From Hypoxylon rubiginosum (Eukaryota; Ascomycota; Sordariomycetes; Xylariales; Hypoxylaceae), in contig CADCXA010000058.1 of assembly GCA_902806565.1 (NCBI GenBank), positions 248,001-312,000 on the forward strand: DNA of 64,000 nucleotides, given 5' to 3'. The position numbers and the translations under genes are program-made. How positions within the stretch are numbered: the first letter of the stretch is position 1; the number at the start of each line of letters is the position of its first letter. Positions 36,531 to 48,102 of the stretch are shown here, piece by piece. The notes below the pieces were generated by a model that was given only the letters and a program-made list of their open reading frames with translations, made no database searches and had not been told where the DNA came from.

Positions 36531-37827
36531 GTTAGATATGAAGATGTCAAAGACAATGAGGTTGGTTGGATAGGTATAATGTTAATCGGACATATCTAAA
36601 GATGTCTCTGTATCGTGATAATCTAGTATGCGCTGTGTAAGCATGCGTGCCTTGCGTTGCCTTACGATAAAGAGCTAGGGGTGTGTGGGTGTGTGATGAA
36701 GAATCTGGAAGAGTTAATACGAAGTTTTCCAAGTCCGGTATGTGGTGTGTAGCAAATAGGGCGGGCTGGTAGGGGGGCGGATTGGCGGGGTGGAGGGGGG
36801 AACTAGAAGGAATCAAGGGGGGTCCTAGTTAATTACATAAAAGAGGGTTTTAAGAATAGTCGGTCTCTTCCGTGCCAATATTGTCCCTTGCCTTTTATTC
36901 CTCTCAATTGGGTCACTAAAATAGTGGGGTTTGCTTCGTAACTTCAGGCCGAGAACGCCAGAACGCCTCATCTTTCTTTCTCCTTTCCCCTTAAAGCTTC
37001 GATGGTTTAAGTGTCGCAATATCGTAATGTCACACCCCTAAGTGCCCTAAGTCGGCTAGGTTGCCTTGAAACCTGGTGGAGTTCATTGCGACTCTACTAT
37101 TCCGTTTGGTGGCTGGTGAATAATGAATAATGAACCTAGCCTTTTCAAACCATGCTTCCAGGGGCTTGGTCTGATTCATGAAGCTTCCCCTTTGGTCTGT
37201 GAGCGCGGGAACATCTAGGCTAAGGGATTTGGTGTCGCAACGGCCAAAAATTAAAGCTGTCTTTTATCTCTTCCACCAACTGTATCTGTTGCCTGACTAC
37301 TCCTGATCCAGGCCAGGAATTAGAAGGAGAACATCCATTCTCATCATATATCTATATCAATAATCAAGTAATTATCATCTAGTCACAATCAGTAGATGGA
37401 AAAGGAGTCATCTCTATGCGCCGGCCTCTGGAGAAGAGCTCCGGATTATGACGACAGTATCACGATTAAATACCCGAGTGACAGCTACACCATCTAGACC
37501 AGCTAGACCGACCAGATCAACTTAGCGCAGGCGAATCCTCAAACGCGACACTCGTTCACCTCATAGGCCTTTGTCCCGCAGCAACTTCTCTATATCTCTA
37601 TGCAGCTTCGATCTGATACCTTATACCTTATGCCTGATGCCTTTGGTATTGGTATTGCTGACATCTCAAACTTCTACTTGAAGGAGCAAGGCGGGGGATT
37701 ACCGAATAACCAGCTGATACTTGGACGATACAAATAGTCGTCTGCTGTGCGACCACCTATCTTACTCTAACCGTAACTGTTATTACTATAGTCATCGTCA
37801 TCGTCATCGTCACCGGCAACCATCGTC
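36531..37827. other. Divergent promoter region
   Basis: About 1.3 kb between two genes transcribed away from each other. It contains G-rich stretches near 36770-36820 and CATCGT repeats just before the right-hand start. No gene seen. Confidence 0.5.
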
Positions 37828-40800
37828 ATGGACGTCGCAAGCACTAGCAGCACCAGCACCAGCAAGGTTGGAAAGCTCATCCCGAAAAAGCTGGCCGCTA
37901 AACGGTGGAAGAAACAGCCTTCGAAAGAGAGTTTCGGGTCGAATGCCAGCAGCGAGGAATATCCTCGCGGGAGAAGTCCGAATAGTCGCGAGCCTCCAAA
38001 TAACGGGTCTGGATCCGTATCTCTGTCGACCACGACTTCGACTACGCAATCGATCGAGATGGCCGACGAGGATGAGGGTAGAAAGGACCTGGACCCCGAA
38101 GAGAGTCCTGAAGCATATTATTCCGACCATGAAGATTCGTAAGTTGTCCTTTTTTTTTGTCTATTCTCTTTTGATTTGCGATTTTCGCTTCTGTTTCATT
38201 CGTGTACATCATCATATCATAATATCATATTCGCCTCAACGGCAGAACGGATATTATTCCTGATATATTTTGCAACCTTCATCGTATGTTAGCAATTCCA
38301 CGAAACAACAACTCCATCCATACCCACATCCCATAATGGATATACTGTAAATCCATTATATCCATCATCCGTCTTAATCCCCTCAGTGGTCGAGTTGGCC
38401 TACTCAGTCCAACCAGTCCAACCCTGTCCCCATGCGACAAAGACAAACTTCGGTATTCGCTTTTGGCTTTCGACATAGCTTCTCTAGAAAGCTTGTCGTT
38501 ACTTAGACCGACGGTCGTGCAAGCAGTTTGCTTAAGCTCAGCTGAGGAACATCCGTCATTCTTGGCGATTGTAAACGATTGAAAACTGGGCAGCGTAAGT
38601 CTAGTCGACTCCGCTCAAGAGCTGAGCCTTTTCCCTTAGGTTTTCCCTTAGTCAAGCCAAAGGCCGCCTATCGTATCGTATCGTATCGGCTCGTATCAAT
38701 TCGTCACATTCGCTCTACCAACCCCCAACTCCCCCTTAGCTAGTTGCTTCTCTTATTACCTCCTTACCTCGAAAGCATCTGTATGTTTCACTTTCAATTG
38801 CAACACATAGCTGTGGCTTTTGTTTTGAAAGAGTGTTATAGTATAGCAGAGCGAACTGGAGAGCACCGTCATTTGGTTCTAACACCCAGCTATTATTAGT
38901 CGCTCCAACCCGTCCTCGGCTCGGCCCTCCGTTCCCTCAACCCATCCATCCCAAATAGGCCACTTGACAACCTCATCGCCTTTAATTCAAGCAGACCACC
39001 TTCCCGAGGTCCAGTATTCGGGCTACGACGACGTAGATACCCCTTCGCGATCTGCTACCTTCGCTACCTCGAGTCCCTATTCCAACGAGCCTGCTCCTCT
39101 ATCATCATCTACGACCGGCTTACGGCTACCCCAAGACTCGTCACGTCGATCGAAATCACCCGCCGGCAGGTTCAGGGACGCTTTTAGGAGTAAGAAGAAC
39201 GTCAGTGCCGTGCAGGATATCGGCAGCGACAGCCAGACAGACGTTGCCGATTACGAATTAGCTCAGACGCCCTCGCAGCGATCAACCGGCTCCGCTTCCC
39301 GCCCAGGCTCTAGCACGGCCTCCCAGTCCGACACCAATGAGCTCCAGGTAGCATCTTCTGAGCGGTCACGTCGAAAGAGTCCGACGCCTATTGACACCTC
39401 TCGCCGTCCTAGTACGCCCCCGCAGCCTGAGCCAGGAGCTCCAGTCATCGTTAATACACCGCCGACTCCGACCGATTCGCATTACACACACCGTTCGCGG
39501 AAGAGCTCGTCGGCCAGCGTGAGCTCCAACCCGAATGTGGTTGTTTCGCCTTCTGGTAACATGATATCTCACCGAAGGATAAGATCCGGATCAGGTACCA
39601 GCATTGGCCCAAGCAAGCTGTCTAACATCACCCTGGCTCCTCTGACGCCAACCCCCGAGAACGCGCCCTCAACTCCTGGAGGTGGATTCTTCTCGAGCAT
39701 GCTAACTGCTGCTCAAAACGCTGCCAACAATCTAAGTAGTGCCGTCGCCAACACCAACGTCGGGCCTGGTGGCAATAAGCCTAAATTGAACGTCCCTAAA
39801 GAGCCGCAGCCGGAGGAGGACAACAAGGTGGAAGTTGAACCGTCTGCTGGGCAGGCGGAGGATACTAACATGGGCGATAAAGAACTTGCCGTGAAGACCC
39901 TCGGTCAGGGCGATTTGAGCTTAAGCCAGTTGGGCATTCAAGAGCCAGGAAGTACCACCGCTACCCCGACCGCCTCTAAATTCTCCGACTCCGTGACCGA
40001 AACCCGTACCCGATCCGAGTCAGCACCGGTCGACTCTGTGACTGCATCCGTTAACGACGATGATTATTCTGATGATCTGACTTTGGGGCGACCACGATCC
40101 GTCTACGAACAGGCCGCTACCTCGCCTACGGCCAGCGTGTACGAGGGGAAGTCTGGAATTCAGCGTAGCAATAGCATCAGGAGTGCCCTCGACCGAAGGC
40201 GTAAGCGTGGTAGCACCGGGGGAACTGCGAATACCGGAACTACGATTGGTGCGGCTATTGCAGCAGCTAATGCCTCTGTCGCCCACCCTTCGGCCGCCGG
40301 GAGCGTCCCAAAGCTTACGGGGTTTGCTATAGCGAGTAAGAAACGCAATCGGGATTTCCACGTCTTATTCAAGAGCGTCCCCGATGACGACTATCTTATC
40401 GAAGACTACAGCTGTGCACTTCAACGCGAGATCCTCGCGCATGGTAGACTTTACGTGTCGGAGGGCCACCTGTGTTTCAGCAGTAATATCTTCGGGTGGG
40501 CTACGACGCTGGTTATGAGCTTTGACGAGATCGTGTCCGTCGAAAAGAGGAATACCGCTCTAGTATTCAAGAATGGTCTTATGATCACGACCCTCCATGC
40601 CAAGCACAGCTTTGCCAGCTTTGCCAGTCGCGACTCCACGTACGATTTGATTGTGAACATTTGGAAACTCGGACATCCCTCTCTTCAGAGCTCGTTGAAC
40701 GGTGTTTCGCTGGAGGGCACAGGCGGCGATAAGACTGAGAAGGTCGACGATGCTACCGCTACGATCGGAAGTCGGAGTGCTACAGGTTCGGAAGACGAAG

Positions 40801-42247
40801 AAAGCGAGGACGGAGACGACGTCTACGACGAAGACCAGGACGAAGATGACGCTCTCGACATCACACAACCAACCGAGGCGAGTCCCGCCGATACGGATGG
40901 CGAGAAGTCTGGCACGAGGAAGGTATCTGGTGCTCTTGCTTCCAACGGCGCTATCGAAAAGACGGACTTTGCACCTGCGCTCCCTGGTCCCCCCGATTAC
41001 CCTGGCCCGGCTACTCATGCACCCACAGACTGCGGAGATGTCGAGGCCCATTACGATATAGTAGTCGGTGACGACATTGTTGCTGCGCCTCTAGGAAAGG
41101 TGTATAATCTGATTTTCGGGCCTGCATCCGTCTCGTGGATGGCGAAGTGGTTGACCAACGAACAGAAGTGCACCGACCTACAGATGGACGACAAAAAGGG
41201 ACTAACTCTAGACAACAAGAGCCGAGGTTTTACTTACATCAAACCCTTGTATGCTTCGATAGGACCCAGACAGACGAAATGTTTAGTAAGCGAAGCGCTA
41301 GAAAACTTCGATCTCGAGAAGAGCGTCAACGTGTTGATTACTACTCAAAACCCGGACGTACCGAGCGGCAACGTATTTTGTGTCAAGACCAAGTATTGTC
41401 TGTCCTGGGCCGAAAATAACGCAACCCATGTTACGATCAACTGCACCATCGAGTGGACAGGAAAGAGTTGGCTAAAAGGTAAGATTTATAAAGCTTCATC
41501 CGATATTGTGACGAAACTTACACATTTACAGGGCCTATCGAAAAGGGCGCCAAGGACGGCCAGACCCAGTACTGTAAAGATCTCTTTGCGAGCCTAAAAG
41601 CAGCTGTTTCCTCTGCTCCTCGTTCAGCGACCTTTAACGGCGGAGCAACGAAGGGTAAGAAGAAGCGAGTTAAGGGCAAGCTACACCAGGTGTCCAAGGA
41701 GAGCTTAGTTGGCCAGACAGACTTGGTAGCGTCGAAATCCCAAGACTGGGGCATACTCGAACCCGTTCATGGCATCCTCGGTCCGGTCGTCGATATCATC
41801 AAGCCCATTCTAACCGGCAATGTTGTGTACGGAATACTCGTGGGGTTGTTGGTAGCTACATGGTTCGGTTTCGGCTTTAACGGCCAACCGAGCGGTGGAC
41901 CGTATGGTCGCGACTTGGGTTTCCTAGGGTACCCAGAGCGCGCGGTTGCGTACGAGGAGATTTGGAGACGCGAAGAAAGCGACCTCTGGGACTGGTTGGA
42001 AGAGAGGGTGGGCCTCCACCGGTTGAATGGAGAAGCGATGCCGATTCACAAACGAGTGGTAGAACCACGAACAGTGGAAGATAAGCTGCGCGAAGAGCGC
42101 ATGAACGTACGAGAAGTGGAAGAAGCGCTCCGAGTGACGGAGGAGAAACTGGAGGTTTTAAAATCCATCATGGACAGGAAAAAGGAACCATTAAAATCTA
42201 GCGGACAAGGTCGACCGACGACAAAAGTACCGGCAACGGAGAGGTAG
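37828..42247 (+). CDS. GRAM-VASt sterol-transfer protein (Lam/Ysp2 family)
   Basis: Lam/LTC proteins move sterols between the plasma membrane and ER at contact sites. Exons proposed: 37828-38138, 38246-38283, 38959-41478 and 41532-42247, about 1194 residues. The first exon (GKLIPKKLAAKRWKKQPSKE) matches the basic N-terminus of such proteins. A long Ser/Pro-rich stretch follows. The GRAM domain includes FHVLFKSVPDDDYLIEDYSC, LYVSEGHLCFSSNIFGWATT and IVSVEKRNTALVFKNGLMIT. The VASt domain spans DVEAHYDIVVGDDIVAAPLG through CTIEWTGKSWLKGPIEKGAK. One transmembrane helix (VVYGILVGLLVATWFGFGF) near the C-terminus anchors it in the ER, followed by a cytosolic or luminal coiled coil. The 38-nt exon 2 and the 675-nt third intron are uncertain; the coding core from 38959 on is solid. 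Confidence 0.85.
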
Positions 42248-42947
42248 CAATTTGGAAAAGGGGGAGAGAAGACGGAGAGGATGAAAAAAACGAGTATGCT
42301 ACACACTACACACCATACACCACACCAAATATCACACACCACACAGGACCTAAACACAAGAGCTGCGATAGCCGATCCCATATGTCAGCAAGCACCTACG
42401 ACGCCACGACGAAGCATACTGAATATTTTATTATGTAACTCATAGCCTGTACTGTACCTATCGAAAAGCATATTTCTTGACTTCTTCGAAATGCGCCGGT
42501 TGTTTGGCCAATTTTTTATGTTAGACTCTATCTTGTAATACAAGGAATGGGAATACAACATTGCAAAATAGTCTCTTATGTGTTATCTCTGGTCCTCAAG
42601 TGTCTAAGTCGTGAACTTGTGTGCTGTGTTTGCTCTCCTTATATTAAGTAAGCTGAGAACAGACTTGTAATACATTACCTAATCTTTACGATACGGTAAG
42701 ATTATCAAAAGTGGATACCAATTAACGCGTATAGATGCAATTGAAAACGCGTCTTTCAATCGCGGGGTCCTTTTTACCTTCTTACCTTCATACTTTCATA
42801 TATGCAACCCACTAGAAACCAAAGAACAATTCGATATATGGAGATCCACGGCAAACTTACCCACGGAACCTTCTGATTCAATTGAGACTACTGCGCCGTA
42901 TCTTCTCAGGAATAGACCAAAGATTCGGAAAACAGTTGAGGGTAACG
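42248..42947. other. Intergenic: 3' end and NSE1 promoter
   Basis: About 700 bases, with an ACACACC-rich tract at 42300-42346. The NSE1 frame is open upstream of its ATG but has no earlier ATG. Confidence 0.5.
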
Positions 42948-44114
42948 ATGGACGAGGATGAGATCCCCCACCAATACGACGACGGTAACCGGGCGTTCCT
43001 ACAGGCGTTCCTAGCCCGGGGCACCATGACGCTCAAGGAAGCACAGCCCATCCTAGCCGCCATATTCACGGCGCAAGACAAGCTAGAGAACGGCGCGGAC
43101 GCCGAGTCCACGGCCGCCAAGGACGTCACGCGCGAGGACTTCGAGTCGTACGTCAGCGCCGCCTCGGCCGCCGCCTCGCCCTTCGACATGGAGATCCGCA
43201 GCATCACGCACCAGGTCACTAGGGAGCGTGTATATGCTCTCGTCAACACGACCAGCGACCCCGTCACCCAGCTGGCCACGCTGCTGTCAGCCGAGGAGAT
43301 CGCGTTCGTCCGCCGCGTCATCGACGCCATGTTCGACAAGTACAACACCCCGCGCATGGAGATGCTGTGCCTCGACGGCATGCAGGCCAACAAGCTGCGT
43401 TCGGTGCCGCGCAACAGCAGCGGCAATAACAACAATAGCCAAGACGAAAACGAGAACGGTAATGACGAAACACAGCAGCAGCAGACGCAGACGGTGGGCG
43501 GCCTCAAGGGCCTCAAATCTAGCGAGGTGGAGCACGTGATGCAAAGCATGGTGGACTCGGGCTGGTTCGAGCGCAGCCGCGCGGGCTTCTACTCGCTGTC
43601 GGCGCGCGCGCTGATGGAGCTGCGCAGCTGGCTGACGGACGCGTATAATGATAACGACGGGGAAGATAGTAAAGTCGCGTCGTGGCAGCGCGTCAAGTTC
43701 TGCGAGGCGTGCCGCGAGGTCGTGACGCACGGGCAGCGGTGCGCCGAGAGGGACTGCCTCGTCCGGCTGCACGACGGGTGCGTCGACGCGTTCTGGCGGA
43801 GCGCGCGGGGGAACAGGAACGGGAATGGGAATGGGAATGGGGGCGGTAGTGGTGGCGGTCGCGCGTGTCCCCGGTGCGCCAAGGAGTGGACCGGTCGGCA
43901 CTTCGTGGGCGAGCGTGCGGTCACGGAGACGGAGGCGTATCAGAGGGGCAGGAGAAGGAGCGGGAGGGGCAGGGGGAGGAATAGCATCGTGGAGCAGATC
44001 GTGGAGGAGGCGGAGGCGGAGGAGGAAGAGGAAGAGGAAGAGAATGAGGGGGGAAATGGGGAGGAGAATGAAGCGGAGAATGAGGATGAGGATGAAGATG
44101 AGGATGCTGAGTAA
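42948..44114 (+). CDS. NSE1: SMC5/6 complex subunit Nse1 (RING-like E3)
   Basis: Nse1 is the RING-like subunit of the SMC5/6 genome-stability complex and works with Nse3 and Nse4. It is a single exon of 388 codons starting at the first in-frame ATG. The N-terminus NRAFLQAFLARGTMTLKEAQ, then ITHQVTRERVYALVNTTSDP, then ATLLSAEEIAFVRRVIDAMF fit the Nse1 winged-helix region, as does VEHVMQSMVDSGWFERSRAG later. A zinc-binding variant RING follows: CEACREVVTHGQRC, CLVRLHDGC, CPRCAKEWTG. It is interrupted by a Gly/Asn-rich run. The tail is Arg-rich and then about 45 residues of almost pure Glu/Asp, which is unusual for the family. Low-complexity DNA may vary in length among isolates. Confidence 0.9.
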   Translation: MDEDEIPHQYDDGNRAFLQAFLARGTMTLKEAQPILAAIFTAQDKLENGADAESTAAKDVTREDFESYVSAASAAASPFDMEIRSITHQVTRERVYALVNTTSDPVTQLATLLSAEEIAFVRRVIDAMFDKYNTPRMEMLCLDGMQANKLRSVPRNSSGNNNNSQDENENGNDETQQQQTQTVGGLKGLKSSEVEHVMQSMVDSGWFERSRAGFYSLSARALMELRSWLTDAYNDNDGEDSKVASWQRVKFCEACREVVTHGQRCAERDCLVRLHDGCVDAFWRSARGNRNGNGNGNGGGSGGGRACPRCAKEWTGRHFVGERAVTETEAYQRGRRRSGRGRGRNSIVEQIVEEAEAEEEEEEEENEGGNGEENEAENEDEDEDEDAE

Positions 44115-44463
44115 AGGAATTTCACTTACCTCCTATTGGTTTGGGACTGCGGTAATACGGTTTTACTCAGGGGTAGTAAAGTTACTATCAACTCTATGCC
44201 TATACACGTGTGTGTTAATTCAACGGTACGGTCCGGTCAAGAAAGGGGGGGATACGGAAAACGGAATCAGGAATGGGGAATGCTAGATACCCTTAGACTT
44301 ACTTCTTTTTAAATCAAGAGATCCATCTATGATCTATCCGTGTTACTTGCCCCGTCGTTTCAAGTGCAAACCCAACCCTTCTACCAAATAACCCAATTCT
44401 TCTAATTAGTGCCCAAATTCATTTTACTTGTTTTACTTTTCTTCTTTCATCTTCTTTTCCTTT
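44115..44463. other. Convergent 3' region
   Basis: About 350 bases between the ends of NSE1 and the next minus-strand gene. No gene seen. Confidence 0.5.
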
Positions 44464-45780
44464 CTAAATGAGGAACCCTTCCAACAACGACAACCTTTCC
44501 GCGGCCCCGATGCGGCGCAGCCATTCTTTCGTCAGCTCCTCCGCCTTCACCTTCATCTTCCTGGGCACGATATCCCTAACAACAACATCCAGCGGCGACC
44601 CTTCTTCTCCTCCTCCTCCTTCTTCGTCCTCGAACCTCCAGGCGGCAGCAGGCCGCGCCAGGCTCGGGCGGTTACAATACATAGAAAAGTTGCGGGCCGA
44701 GAACCCGTGGCGGCTCGCCTCGAGGTCCCGCCCCAGGTCGAGGAGCTCCATGCGCCGGCGCCCGCTGCCGCAGCAGACGGCGCGGGGGCGGGGCGGGAGC
44801 AGCACGCGGTCGAGGGCGCCGGCGCGGGCGAAGACGAAGTCGAGGTCCGCGGGGCCGTGGTAGTGCTTCCGGACGACGACGAGGCGGCGCAGGCGGGGGA
44901 AGCAGCGCCGGATACGGGATACGTGGCGGCGGATCGCGAAACGGTCGTCGCTGTCGCCGTCTTCGTAGCCGGAATCATAATCATCGTCGTCGTCGTAGTA
45001 GTAGTCGCCGCGGCGGTACCCCACGGGCGGGTCCTTCCAGGCCAGCGCCAGATTGCGGACCTGGCCCCAGTACCTGTTCGACGGCCTCAGGTCCTCCATG
45101 GCCCCGAGGATCCTGCTGGCGGGGGGTGAGGAGGAAGATGTGTGCTGATGGTAGTCCGAGGAGACGCTGAGCCGCAGGTAGAGCGTGTCGCGCTCGAAGT
45201 CGAAGCGCTCCCGCCGCGGGTGGAAGACGCCGTGGATGCCGCTGTTGTGTATGAACTCGTACCCGACGGGGCAGTCGGCGTCGCACACGCCGTGCAGCGG
45301 CGGCGCCAGCAGCTTCGTGCCCCGGATCGGGTGGTCGAGTATTTTTTCGGTGGACGAGGGGCCCCCGGGGAACCACTGCCTCCCTATGGACGTCAGGCTC
45401 CCCTCATTTTCGGTGGCTAGGAGGCAGTCGATATCCTCGACGCCTTCCCTGTCGCCTGGAGACACTGGGGAGAGGTCGACATCCGGCGGCGGCGTCGGGA
45501 TATTCGGGATGTTAGGGGTCGGGTCTGGGTGGCCGAATGCCTTGCGGAGGGTGGTCGAGCTCAGGAAGAGTGTCACGATCCTGGCTGGGAGCTTAAGCTG
45601 TTCGTATATCAACCACCGTATCTCCGTGGGAATACGTTGCTGCATGTCATTAAGCAGCCGGAGGAGGCTCTGCTCCTTCGTCGCCGGTCCCTTGACTGGC
45701 TTTTTCTTGTCTCGGCGTGGGAATGGACGCACGCAGCGCCCCGAGCGGGAGAACCTTGGTATGAAGGCATCGAGGGGCAT
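44464..45780 (-). CDS. 2EXR-like domain protein, unknown function
   Basis: A single exon of 438 codons from an ATG. Residues 45-75 (QQRIPTEIRWLIYEQLKLPA followed by RIVTLF) resemble the start of the fungal 2EXR domain, an F-box-like motif usually written LPxEIRxxIW...PR. RFDFERDTLYLRLS further on suits the second conserved part of that domain. A loop of repeated Tyr/Asp (YYYDDDDDYDSGYEDGDSDD) sits in the middle, then RHVSRIRRCFPRLRRLVVVR. Members form large lineage-specific families in filamentous fungi and have no established function. The domain match is from the pattern alone. GC content is high, so several long shadow frames lie on the other strand. Confidence 0.65.
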   Translation of the reverse strand: MPLDAFIPRFSRSGRCVRPFPRRDKKKPVKGPATKEQSLLRLLNDMQQRIPTEIRWLIYEQLKLPARIVTLFLSSTTLRKAFGHPDPTPNIPNIPTPPPDVDLSPVSPGDREGVEDIDCLLATENEGSLTSIGRQWFPGGPSSTEKILDHPIRGTKLLAPPLHGVCDADCPVGYEFIHNSGIHGVFHPRRERFDFERDTLYLRLSVSSDYHQHTSSSSPPASRILGAMEDLRPSNRYWGQVRNLALAWKDPPVGYRRGDYYYDDDDDYDSGYEDGDSDDRFAIRRHVSRIRRCFPRLRRLVVVRKHYHGPADLDFVFARAGALDRVLLPPRPRAVCCGSGRRRMELLDLGRDLEASRHGFSARNFSMYCNRPSLARPAAAWRFEDEEGGGGEEGSPLDVVVRDIVPRKMKVKAEELTKEWLRRIGAAERLSLLEGFLI

Positions 45781-46797
45781 TCTAGAATTTTGAAGTACGT
45801 GGCATGAAGACTGTACTGGCGAGTAAAATATATTATAGTATCTAGGATGTAGAAGATGAAGAAGAAGAAATTGTGAGTGAACCCATTACTATTAATATAC
45901 ATGTGAAGACCCTTACTATGACTGTGATGCACAGTCGTAGCTAAGTATCTACAGTTCGGCCATGTTTGGAAATAGGGGCTCAAACTCCTACTCTACGTCA
46001 CCACCTCTATGACTATATACCGAGGGAGGCAAGGTTAGATCTTATATATTGTAGCCGTAGGTAACTTCGGCAAGTTAAGTACCGAACAGCTGAGAAATAG
46101 ACTATAGTGTTCGACTAACAACATATATACTAAACGAACCGTAATCGTTCCTGCATGCATCAACTAGTTTCATGTAAGACTCACTAGAGAATTTAGAATT
46201 CGAGAGGAATTTTAAGCATAGCCTGATGATATATACGTGTTTGAATATGAATATGGTGAGGTGAGGTTACAAAGACAAACGTATCAACGTATCAACGGCC
46301 CCTTTAGAAGTTAGTAAATATAATAGGCAATGTGGGCGGGTTCCTAATCAACGGAGGTATCAGCAGCCAAATCTAAATTGTACTAGGGAAACTTAGATTC
46401 TTCCCACTACAGCATCAAAATATATACAATCTGATACCCAACAGCAACGTTAATATTGGGTATTAGGGGGAATGTTAGTAGCCCCTATACTGGCACCAAG
46501 CCACTGCTAAGGCCTCCTATAGAGCTCTCGCCACATTGTGGCTGTGCCGTGACATACGCCAAGACTCTAAATGCCGGAGCTCCAACTCGCCTTCTTGTCA
46601 CTTCACCTTTCCTTATTAACCAATCGTTTAGCATCTGACTGACAAAGATAAAACAGGCTTGGGGGGGTATTAAGTACTCTTTTCCCAGCAATTAGAGTAC
46701 CTTCTATCTTTCTTCTTCTCATCCTAAAATCCTTTACAGCCTAGGCACCTAGTCTACGCATTACACACTACGCACTTCAGTCTTACACATCGCCAAG
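45781..46797. other. Divergent promoter region
   Basis: About 1 kb between two genes transcribed away from each other. AT-rich in its left part. No gene or repeat stands out beyond a doubled CGTATCAACGTATCAACG near 46280. Confidence 0.5.
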
Positions 46798-48102
46798 ATG
46801 TTAGAGTACTTCACTTACAAGAAAGTCAAGAAGCATCGGGAGGAGAAGGCCGAAAAGCAGCGATTGGAAAAGGATACGGCCAAGGAGAACGGAAAAGGAA
46901 AAGAGAAGAAGAATGAAGAAGACTCTACGAAACTTAACGGTGAAACCGCCAGATCTACATCTTCAATTTCTACTCCAGATGAAACAAGACCAATCCTCGA
47001 TCAAGAAGACGAAAAGTTTCTCGAACAACTTACCTCGCCATCTACCGTCGGGATCTATGACGACGAGAACCCCCCGCCCTTACCCCCGCGCGTGAAGACG
47101 CCCGTTATCGACTTGGATAGCGACGGCTCCAGCTTCGCCAGCAAGGACGACAGTAGCATAAATAAGCTACCTTCCAAGGACGACGGCAAGGGAAAGGACA
47201 AGGACAAGGACAAGGACCACAAGCCGAAGCGCTTCTCCTTCGCCAACATCTCCCTGAAGCGCAAACCCCACAAGTCGAAGGAAGCCTCGTCGCACCTCGC
47301 CGTACCCAGCGCCGCCACTACCAACGCTGACGCCGACCCGGAGCGGGAGGCGCGCAAGGAGTCGCTGGACGTGGCGCGCGTCCTCGACGACCTGAACCTG
47401 GCCGCGTCGCAGGACAACAAGGCCTTCTCGCTGTCGCGCGAGTCGGCCGAGACGGTGCGCCGGTTCACGCAGGTGCTCAAGGACCTCGTCAACGGCGTGC
47501 CGACCGCGTACGGCGACCTCGTCCACCTCATCGAGGACCGCGACGGCGTCCTCGCCCGCTCCTACGAGAAGCTGCCCCGCAGCCTCAAGAAGCTCGTCGC
47601 CCACCTGCCCGAGAAGCTGACGTCGTCGCTGGCCCCGGAGCTCCTGGCCGTGGCCGCCGAGGCCCAGGGGCTTGCCGCGGCGGAAGGAGCGGAGGGAGCT
47701 GCCGCTAAAGGATTGCTGAGCCCGGGCAATCTGATGGAGATGATCACGAAGCCGGGCGCCGTCGTCGGCCTGCTCAAGGGCATCGTCAACGCGCTGAAGG
47801 TCCGCTGGCCCGCCTTCGTCGGCACCAACGTGCTCTGGAGCGTCGCCGTCTTCCTGCTGCTGAGCGCCCTGTGGTACTGCTACAAGCGCGGCCGCGAGAC
47901 CCGCCTCGAGAAGGAGGCCGCGGCGGGCGCGGACGCGGCGATGGCGGTGGTGGAGGGGGAGAGGGTGACGGAGGTGCTGGACGGGGAGGAGGAGAGCGGG
48001 CGGCGGGTCGACGGGTCTACGCCACGGATCGAGGAGCCTCCCGTCGAGGTTGGGATTAGGTCGCCGGTTCCTGCGGCGGGGACGGCACCGGGCGCAAAAT
48101 AA
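46798..48102 (+). CDS. Conserved single-pass membrane protein, unknown function
   Basis: A single exon of 434 codons. The N-terminus is highly charged (MLEYFTYKKVKKHREEKAEK) and is followed by a Lys/Asp repeat region (KGKDKDKDKDHKPKRF). The central part is helical: ESAETVRRFTQVLKDLVNGV, then PTAYGDLVHLIEDRDGVLAR, then LPRSLKKLVAHLPEKL, and an Ala-rich helix. One transmembrane segment (LWSVAVFLLLSALWYCYKRG) lies at about 350-366 and is followed by a cytosolic acidic and Pro-rich tail. I do not recognise a named family. The conserved-looking central helices with a C-terminal anchor suggest a tail-proximal membrane protein of an internal membrane, which is inference only. Confidence 0.7.
   Translation: MLEYFTYKKVKKHREEKAEKQRLEKDTAKENGKGKEKKNEEDSTKLNGETARSTSSISTPDETRPILDQEDEKFLEQLTSPSTVGIYDDENPPPLPPRVKTPVIDLDSDGSSFASKDDSSINKLPSKDDGKGKDKDKDKDHKPKRFSFANISLKRKPHKSKEASSHLAVPSAATTNADADPEREARKESLDVARVLDDLNLAASQDNKAFSLSRESAETVRRFTQVLKDLVNGVPTAYGDLVHLIEDRDGVLARSYEKLPRSLKKLVAHLPEKLTSSLAPELLAVAAEAQGLAAAEGAEGAAAKGLLSPGNLMEMITKPGAVVGLLKGIVNALKVRWPAFVGTNVLWSVAVFLLLSALWYCYKRGRETRLEKEAAAGADAAMAVVEGERVTEVLDGEEESGRRVDGSTPRIEEPPVEVGIRSPVPAAGTAPGAK

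Noticed and set aside
43287..43901. Long minus-strand ORF opposite NSE1
   Set aside because: Pro/Arg/Ala-rich shadow of the GC-rich coding exon. The Nse1 frame explains the region.
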